Source: Candidatus Competibacteraceae bacterium (lineage in GTDB: Bacteria; Bacteroidota; Bacteroidia; CAIKAF01). Taken from it: a stretch of DNA of 37,972 bases. Positions within the stretch are counted from its first letter, which is position 1, and the number at the start of each line of letters is the position of its first letter. The stretch is taken from positions 1-37,972 of the forward strand of contig JACSSC010000012.1 of NCBI GenBank assembly GCA_014879445.1, read 5' to 3'. Under the pieces are notes generated by a model. That model was given only the letters and a program-made list of their open reading frames with translations. It searched no databases and was not told the DNA's origin. A program made the translations under genes and the position numbers. Shown here in pieces: positions 33,786-37,972 of the stretch.

Positions 33786-33818
33786 TTGTATCCCCCTCCG
33801 CGTATTTTAATATTTTTG
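33786..33818 (+). promoter_or_regulatory. acnA promoter
   Basis: TTG (33786-33788), a 22-base spacer and TATTTTTG (33811-33818), the latter an exact TAnnTTTG match. The spacer is at the long end of the usual range. The leader would be about 37 nt, with no obvious SD. Confidence 0.65.
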
Positions 33819-33860
33819 CACCCGTAATATCATTTCAGTTATTTTCAATTCCATACAACA

Positions 33861-36566
33861 ATGAATCAGGATTTATTTACTTGCCTCAAGACACTCAAAA
33901 CGCCCAATGGCGATGTTAACTTTTACAGTTTAAAAGAATTGGAGAAACAGGGTTTTCCGATTTCATCCATGCCGTTTTCAATTCGTGTATTGGTTGAAAA
34001 TGCCTTACGTAATTATGATGGACTTCGTGTTACTGAAGAAAACGTGCGAACTGTTTTAGGTTGGTCGGCCAAACAAGCAAGCGATAAAGACATTCCTTTC
34101 ATGCCTGCACGCGTACTTTTGCAGGATTTTACTGGTGTTCCCTGCGTGGTTGATTTGGCTTCTCTTCGTGCCGAAGCTGCACGCAAAGGAAAAGATGTAA
34201 GTAAAATTAATCCGCTAATTCCTGTTGATTTAGTTATTGACCACTCTGTGCAGGTTGAGTATTTCGGAACTAATCTGGCTTTGGAAAAGAATGTGAATCT
34301 TGAATATAAAAACAATGCCGAAAGATATATGTTGTTGAAATGGGCACAAAAGGCCTTCAATAATTTTTCGGCGGTTCCTCCCGGCATGGGCATCTGTCAT
34401 CAGGTCAATCTTGAGTACCTGAGCAAAGTCGTTTTGGTTCGCAATGGAGTAGCTTTCCCTGATTCGTGCTTTGGTACCGACAGTCATACACCTATGGTAA
34501 ATGGTATTGGGGTTGTTGCTTGGGGAGTTGGAGGTATTGAAGCCGAGGCCGCTATGCTTGGACAACCCTCATATTTCATTATGCCTGAAGTAGTAGGTCT
34601 CAAACTCACAGGCAAACTGCCTCATGGCGCAACAGCTACCGACTTAGTGTTGGCTGTTACACAACTGCTTCGCAAACATGGCGTAGTGGGCAAATTTGTG
34701 GAAGTATTTGGCGACGGGCTGAATAACCTTGCTGTAACCGACCGTGCTACCATCAGCAACATGAGTCCCGAATTCGGTTGTACCATCACATATTTCCCGG
34801 TAGATGATCAAACCATTGAATTTTTGTGTCGTACGGCACGTGATGAAAAAGTTGTGCAAACCGTAGAAGCTTATTGCAAAGAAAACATGCTATGGCGCGA
34901 AAACGAATCGGCCATTCAATACAGCACAGTTGTAGAACTCGACTTAAGCACTGTTGAACCGGCTGTTTCAGGTCCTAAACGCCCACAAGACCGTATTGTG
35001 CTAAAAGATTTAGACAAAACTGTACGAAAAGTTTTAGCCGAACAATATCAGCGCGAATTCGTGCCTATAGATGAACGATGGACAACCGAGGTGCAGGGCA
35101 AAATGAAAACAGTTAAAATTACCCAAGGCGCCGAGCAATATCAACTCAGCGATGGAGCTGTCGTTATTGCTGCTATTACCTCTTGTACAAATACATCAAA
35201 TCCTTCCGTCATGTTGGGTGCCGGACTGGTAGCTAAGAAAGCTGTTGAGCGTGGTTTGGATATCAAACCATGGGTAAAAACCTCATTAGCTCCCGGCTCA
35301 AGAGTGGTTACAAAATATCTTGAAAAAGCCGGACTGACGCAATATCTGGATGCTTTGAAGTTTCATACTGTTGGTTATGGTTGTACAACATGCATCGGTA
35401 ATTCAGGTGCCCTGCCACCCCATATTGACAAAGCAATTACCGAAGCCGACCTTGCTGTTGCATCCGTATTAAGCGGAAATCGCAATTTTGAAGCACGTGT
35501 TCATCCTAATGTAAAAATGAATTTCCTGGCTTCGCCCATGTTAGTTGTAGTATATGCCATTGCCGGACGGACAGACATAGACATATATAACGAACCGATA
35601 GGGTATGACAAAAACAGCGAGCCGGTATATATGAAAGATATTTGGCCCGATGACCAAGAGATAGCCAATGCATTAAATTCGGCACTCGACCCTAAAGATT
35701 ACGCATCCAACTATGCAACTGCTTTTGATGGCGACGAAGCATGGCAAGCCCTGAATGCACCAACAGGTCAACTCTTCGAATGGGACCCCATTTCAACATA
35801 TGTTAAAGAAGCACCATTTTTCCAAAATATCTCAGAGCAGGTGTCAGCACCAAAAAATATCATTGATGCCAAAACATTATTGGTATTGGGTGATTCTATA
35901 ACAACTGATCATATCTCACCGGCTGGTTCATTTAAAGATACCTCGCCTGCCGGAAAATATTTGATTGAAAAAGGCGTAACAAAAGCAGAATTTAATAGCT
36001 ATGGTGCCCGACGAGGCAATCATGAAGTAATGATGAGAGGTACTTTTGCTAATGTTCGTATTAAAAACAAGCTGGCCTCAAAAGAAGGTGGGTTTACAAT
36101 CAATCATGTATCCGGCGAAGAAACTACCGTGTTCGAAGCTGCCGAATACTATAATCAACATCAAATCCCTACCATTATTTTGGGTGGAAAAGAATACGGA
36201 AACGGATCCAGTCGCGACTGGGCAGCCAAAGGACCTAATCTCTTAGGCGTTAAAGCCGTTATTGCTGAATCATTTGAACGGATTCATCGCAGTAATTTGG
36301 TTGGAATGGGTATTCTTCCCTTATTATATAGTGATGATCAAAATGCAGAAAAATTAGGACTAACCGGACATGAATCATTTACCATAACCGGCATTGAAGA
36401 AGGATTAATCCCTCAGCAAATAATACAGGTAAAAGCCGTTGGAAAAGACGGAAAAGTGACCCTGTTTAATACAAAATCGCGCCTTGACTCTCAAATTGAA
36501 ATTGAATATTTCAAAAACGGTGGCATATTAAATTATGTTCTAAGGCAATTTCTAAAACAATCATGA
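33861..36566 (+). CDS. acnA: Aconitate hydratase (AcnA type)
   Basis: A 901-residue citrate-cycle enzyme that isomerises citrate to isocitrate through cis-aconitate. The three [4Fe-4S] ligands are present: Cys442 in ITSCTNTSNPSVM, and Cys508 and Cys511 in GYGCTTCIGNSG, the same spacing as E. coli AcnA/IRP1. The N-terminal substrate segment CFGTDSHTPMVNGIGV is intact. The C-terminal swivel domain carries DSITTDHISPAG, NSYGARRGNHEVMMRGTFAN and EYGNGSSRDWAAKGP, where the Ser of SSRDW is catalytic. Length fits AcnA. A promoter lies just upstream and a strong terminator 15 bp downstream, so it is a single-gene unit. The two ends of the frame agree with the family. Confidence 0.97.
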   Translation: MNQDLFTCLKTLKTPNGDVNFYSLKELEKQGFPISSMPFSIRVLVENALRNYDGLRVTEENVRTVLGWSAKQASDKDIPFMPARVLLQDFTGVPCVVDLASLRAEAARKGKDVSKINPLIPVDLVIDHSVQVEYFGTNLALEKNVNLEYKNNAERYMLLKWAQKAFNNFSAVPPGMGICHQVNLEYLSKVVLVRNGVAFPDSCFGTDSHTPMVNGIGVVAWGVGGIEAEAAMLGQPSYFIMPEVVGLKLTGKLPHGATATDLVLAVTQLLRKHGVVGKFVEVFGDGLNNLAVTDRATISNMSPEFGCTITYFPVDDQTIEFLCRTARDEKVVQTVEAYCKENMLWRENESAIQYSTVVELDLSTVEPAVSGPKRPQDRIVLKDLDKTVRKVLAEQYQREFVPIDERWTTEVQGKMKTVKITQGAEQYQLSDGAVVIAAITSCTNTSNPSVMLGAGLVAKKAVERGLDIKPWVKTSLAPGSRVVTKYLEKAGLTQYLDALKFHTVGYGCTTCIGNSGALPPHIDKAITEADLAVASVLSGNRNFEARVHPNVKMNFLASPMLVVVYAIAGRTDIDIYNEPIGYDKNSEPVYMKDIWPDDQEIANALNSALDPKDYASNYATAFDGDEAWQALNAPTGQLFEWDPISTYVKEAPFFQNISEQVSAPKNIIDAKTLLVLGDSITTDHISPAGSFKDTSPAGKYLIEKGVTKAEFNSYGARRGNHEVMMRGTFANVRIKNKLASKEGGFTINHVSGEETTVFEAAEYYNQHQIPTIILGGKEYGNGSSRDWAAKGPNLLGVKAVIAESFERIHRSNLVGMGILPLLYSDDQNAEKLGLTGHESFTITGIEEGLIPQQIIQVKAVGKDGKVTLFNTKSRLDSQIEIEYFKNGGILNYVLRQFLKQS

Positions 36567-36580
36567 TATCTTGATTTTCA

Positions 36581-36608
36581 AAAGAAAGGGGCTCTTGCCC
36601 CTTTCTTT
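36581..36608 (+). terminator. acnA intrinsic terminator
   Basis: A perfect 12-bp inverted repeat, AAAGAAAGGGGC (36581-36592) and GCCCCTTTCTTT (36597-36608), around a TCTT loop, starting 15 bp after the acnA stop. The T-rich 3' arm serves as the U-tract; it is symmetric enough to act in both directions. Confidence 0.85.
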
Positions 36609-36796
36609 ATAATCATCTCAAATCATTGCATCCTACACATATTTTTGGTCTTTTCATTTTATATCTTAGCTTTCAATTAACTCATGCCTTATAAATATAC
36701 TATCTATATTCTTCAGGGGTAAAATACCAACATTTGTTGATTGCTTTCTCTTCCCTATTTCCTTTTTATTATTTATTTCTGCCCTAATCCCATTAA

Positions 36797-37203
36797 ATAA
36801 TTTTAGCCAATCTTTATTTACAAATAGGTAATTTTTTTGATGATTTACATTCAGATAATATTCGGTTAGTTCCTCAGGAACAGTTATGGCCCCCACCGAG
36901 TACTTATTATAATATTGACAATGTATCACTTTCTGAAGTCGAGGAATTACCCTAACCCAACATTATCAGTCCTAACGGAGATAGATTGAACGATGCCGGC
37001 ATAGTACCTGTGCCGGCAACACCCATGCACTTGCGAATATGCAACCGTGGGGGCGTTTGGTGTATGAAAGCGAAAATTACACCAACAACTGGAGTGGCGA
37101 AACCATACAAGGTTAAAAAGTTACCGATTGTACCTACTTTTATGTATTAACCATGCCCCACGCCCCACTCAAAAAGGGGTTTATTCAGGTGATTAGGGAG
37201 TAG
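36797..37203 (+). pseudogene. Decayed T9SS type B cargo gene (C-terminal remnant)
   Basis: Reading + strand in one frame from 36797 gives ANLYLQIGNFFDD ... PSTYYNIDNVSLSEVEELP, then an in-frame TAA (36953-36955), then PNIISPNGDRLND and LRICNR. After a one-base deletion near 37046-37048 the next frame continues as WGRLVYESENYTNNWSGE, TIQG, a second in-frame TAA (37114-37116), KVTDCTYFYVLTMPHA and GFIQVIRE ending at TAG 37201-37203. SPNGD.LND, NRWGRLVYES, TDGTYFYVL and the final GF..VIR are the hallmark pieces of the gliding-motility-associated sorting domain, and YYNIDNVSL the end of a preceding beta-sandwich domain. Two stops and a frameshift make it a clear pseudogene. The 5' end is unresolved: 36667-36796 is AT-rich with short signal-peptide-like scraps. 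Confidence 0.87.
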
Positions 37204-37269
37204 ATATTAGGAAGAAGTAATTAGATTGATTCCTTGCCACATATTAAAAAACACATGGCTGGCAATCAG

Positions 37270-37296
37270 AAAAAAAAAGGGAGCCGAAGCTCCCTT
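37270..37296 (-). terminator. Intrinsic terminator of the T9SS type A cargo gene
   Basis: On the minus strand AAAGGGAGC, a TTCG tetraloop, GCTCCCTTT and a further run of T (complement of the A-run 37270-37277). It is a textbook rho-independent terminator 22 bp after the stop at 37318. The plus strand has only a short T-run here, so it mainly serves the minus strand. Confidence 0.88.
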
Positions 37297-37317
37297 TGAT
37301 TTCATTCACTATTTATA

Positions 37318-37972
37318 CTAATGACGTTGGTTAATGATAACCTGACGAGTTATGATTCCCTCCTCGGTTAATATCTGCAAATAATATGTAGCTGCAGATA
37401 AATGGCTGAAATCGAATGTCTGAATTGATGCCATCAGGTTTTGGGTGTACACCACTTGACCAAGCGTAGTAATCAATCTTATGGAAACTGATCCGCGAGG
37501 CATCTCACTCAAAGACAATGTAAATTGACCTTGGTTGGGATTAGGATATACAGAAATACTGATATCGTCTGAATCAGAATCAAGGCCACTGCAATCAATA
37601 ACCTCTACAACTTGAGTTTGAGTAGCCGTATTACCTGCGGCATCTTCATATTCCCAAGTTACTGTATAAGTACCTATAGCTGTATATGAAGTTGGATCTG
37701 TCGTTGTTGCTGTAATCGTACCATCACAGTTATCAGTTGCTGTTGGATATGTTGAAATGGTAACAGCACAACCAATAATATTTGACAAGGATGCTATATC
37801 AGGTACGGGGGCGTCATTATCTCCAACAAACGCTGTTTGTGTTTGCGTAACGGTATTTCCATTACCATCATCATAGGTCCAGGTTACTGTATATGAGCCG
37901 GGTACTGTATAGCTTGTCGGATCGCTTGTTGTGGCCGTAATTGAACCTGAGCAGTTATCGGTTGCCGTAGGT
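37318..37972 (-). CDS. T9SS type A sorted repeat protein, N-terminus beyond window
   Basis: The frame is open to the right window edge, giving at least 217 C-terminal residues; the internal TTG at 37788 is not a real start. Two tandem HYR-like/Ig-like repeats are visible with a 75-residue period: each contains PTATDNC.G.ITATT.DPTSYT, a YTVTW.Y.D..GNT.TQTQ strand and then an APVPDI linker. The last ~80 residues (ISVYPNPNQGQFTLSL ... GQVVYTQNL ... YYLQILTEEG) are the type A T9SS C-terminal sorting domain. The protein is therefore exported through the type IX system and probably anchored at the surface. The paired cysteine (DNC and IIGC) in each repeat suggests a disulfide. No PorP/SprF-type partner is needed for type A domains. 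Confidence 0.9.
   Translation of the reverse strand, partial: PTATDNCSGSITATTSDPTSYTVPGSYTVTWTYDDGNGNTVTQTQTAFVGDNDAPVPDIASLSNIIGCAVTISTYPTATDNCDGTITATTTDPTSYTAIGTYTVTWEYEDAAGNTATQTQVVEVIDCSGLDSDSDDISISVYPNPNQGQFTLSLSEMPRGSVSIRLITTLGQVVYTQNLMASIQTFDFSHLSAATYYLQILTEEGIITRQVIINQRH

Noticed and set aside
34013-34393. 126-aa minus-strand ORF antisense to acnA
   Set aside because: Shadow of the aconitase frame; the plus-strand protein is intact and conserved there.
36666-36929. 87-aa minus-strand ORF
   Set aside because: It lies antisense to the pseudogene remnant, has a composition unlike the neighbouring proteins and no recognisable motif; the plus-strand T9SS-domain pieces explain the region better.
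37215-37266. TTGCCA...TGGCAA inverted repeat as an insertion-sequence end
   Set aside because: Arms of only six bases, no transposase remnant and no target duplication.
37318-37788. A complete 156-aa gene starting at 37788
   Set aside because: The apparent start is a TTG inside a repeat unit; the frame stays open to the window edge and the repeat continues upstream, so this is a partial gene.

Overview
The window is a piece of a Bacteroidota (Bacteroidetes) chromosome. The evidence is a PorP/SprF-family protein, two kinds of type IX secretion (T9SS) sorting domain, a PorE-like TPR/PD40 protein, AT-rich DNA, few Shine-Dalgarno sites, and repeated promoters of the form TTG-N18..22-TAnnTTTG. 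I cannot name a genus from the sequence alone.

Layout. 1-847 (minus): a truncated multi-pass membrane protein behind a 103-residue protein. 1019-8157 (minus): a probable three-gene T9SS unit, namely a giant SprB-repeat surface protein, an unrecognised 197-residue protein and a PorP/SprF partner. 8331-13142 (minus): parE, a small lipoprotein and a copper P-type ATPase. 13283-13589: a tRNA (CAU anticodon, probably Ile2) with its promoter and terminator; the 3' end of the tRNA and the terminator are duplicated 134 bp downstream around a GC-rich palindrome. 13727-15931: a gamma-glutamyltransferase gene and a 0.5 kb divergent control region with a perfect Fur-type 7-1-7 palindrome. 15932-24485 (plus): a compact run with an aminotransferase, GDP-mannose synthesis (manC), a lipoprotein, an SDR, a steroid-reductase-like membrane enzyme, two GT4 glycosyltransferases, an O-antigen-ligase-like protein and an Nfu Fe-S carrier. 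This looks like a mannose-containing surface glycan locus. 24504-27632 (minus): an LPG-synthase-TM-like protein, a GT2 glycosyltransferase and a solitary Dpp/Opp-type permease, all overlapping. 27695-28710: ruvC and yqeY, convergent with overlapping stops. 28771-33630 (minus): ffh, folD, a PorE-like protein without an OmpA domain, and a seven-bladed WD40 protein. 33861-36566 (plus): acnA with a strong terminator. 36797-37203 (plus): a decayed T9SS cargo gene. 37318-37972 (minus): the C-terminal part of a repeat-rich T9SS type A cargo that runs off the window.

Most of the window is housekeeping and envelope biology. The least explained items are the 197-residue protein between cargo and porP, the tRNA region, the Fur-like palindrome far from any iron gene, the paired 12-bp palindromes at 969-1001, and the pseudogene remnant, which gives no continuous reading frame.
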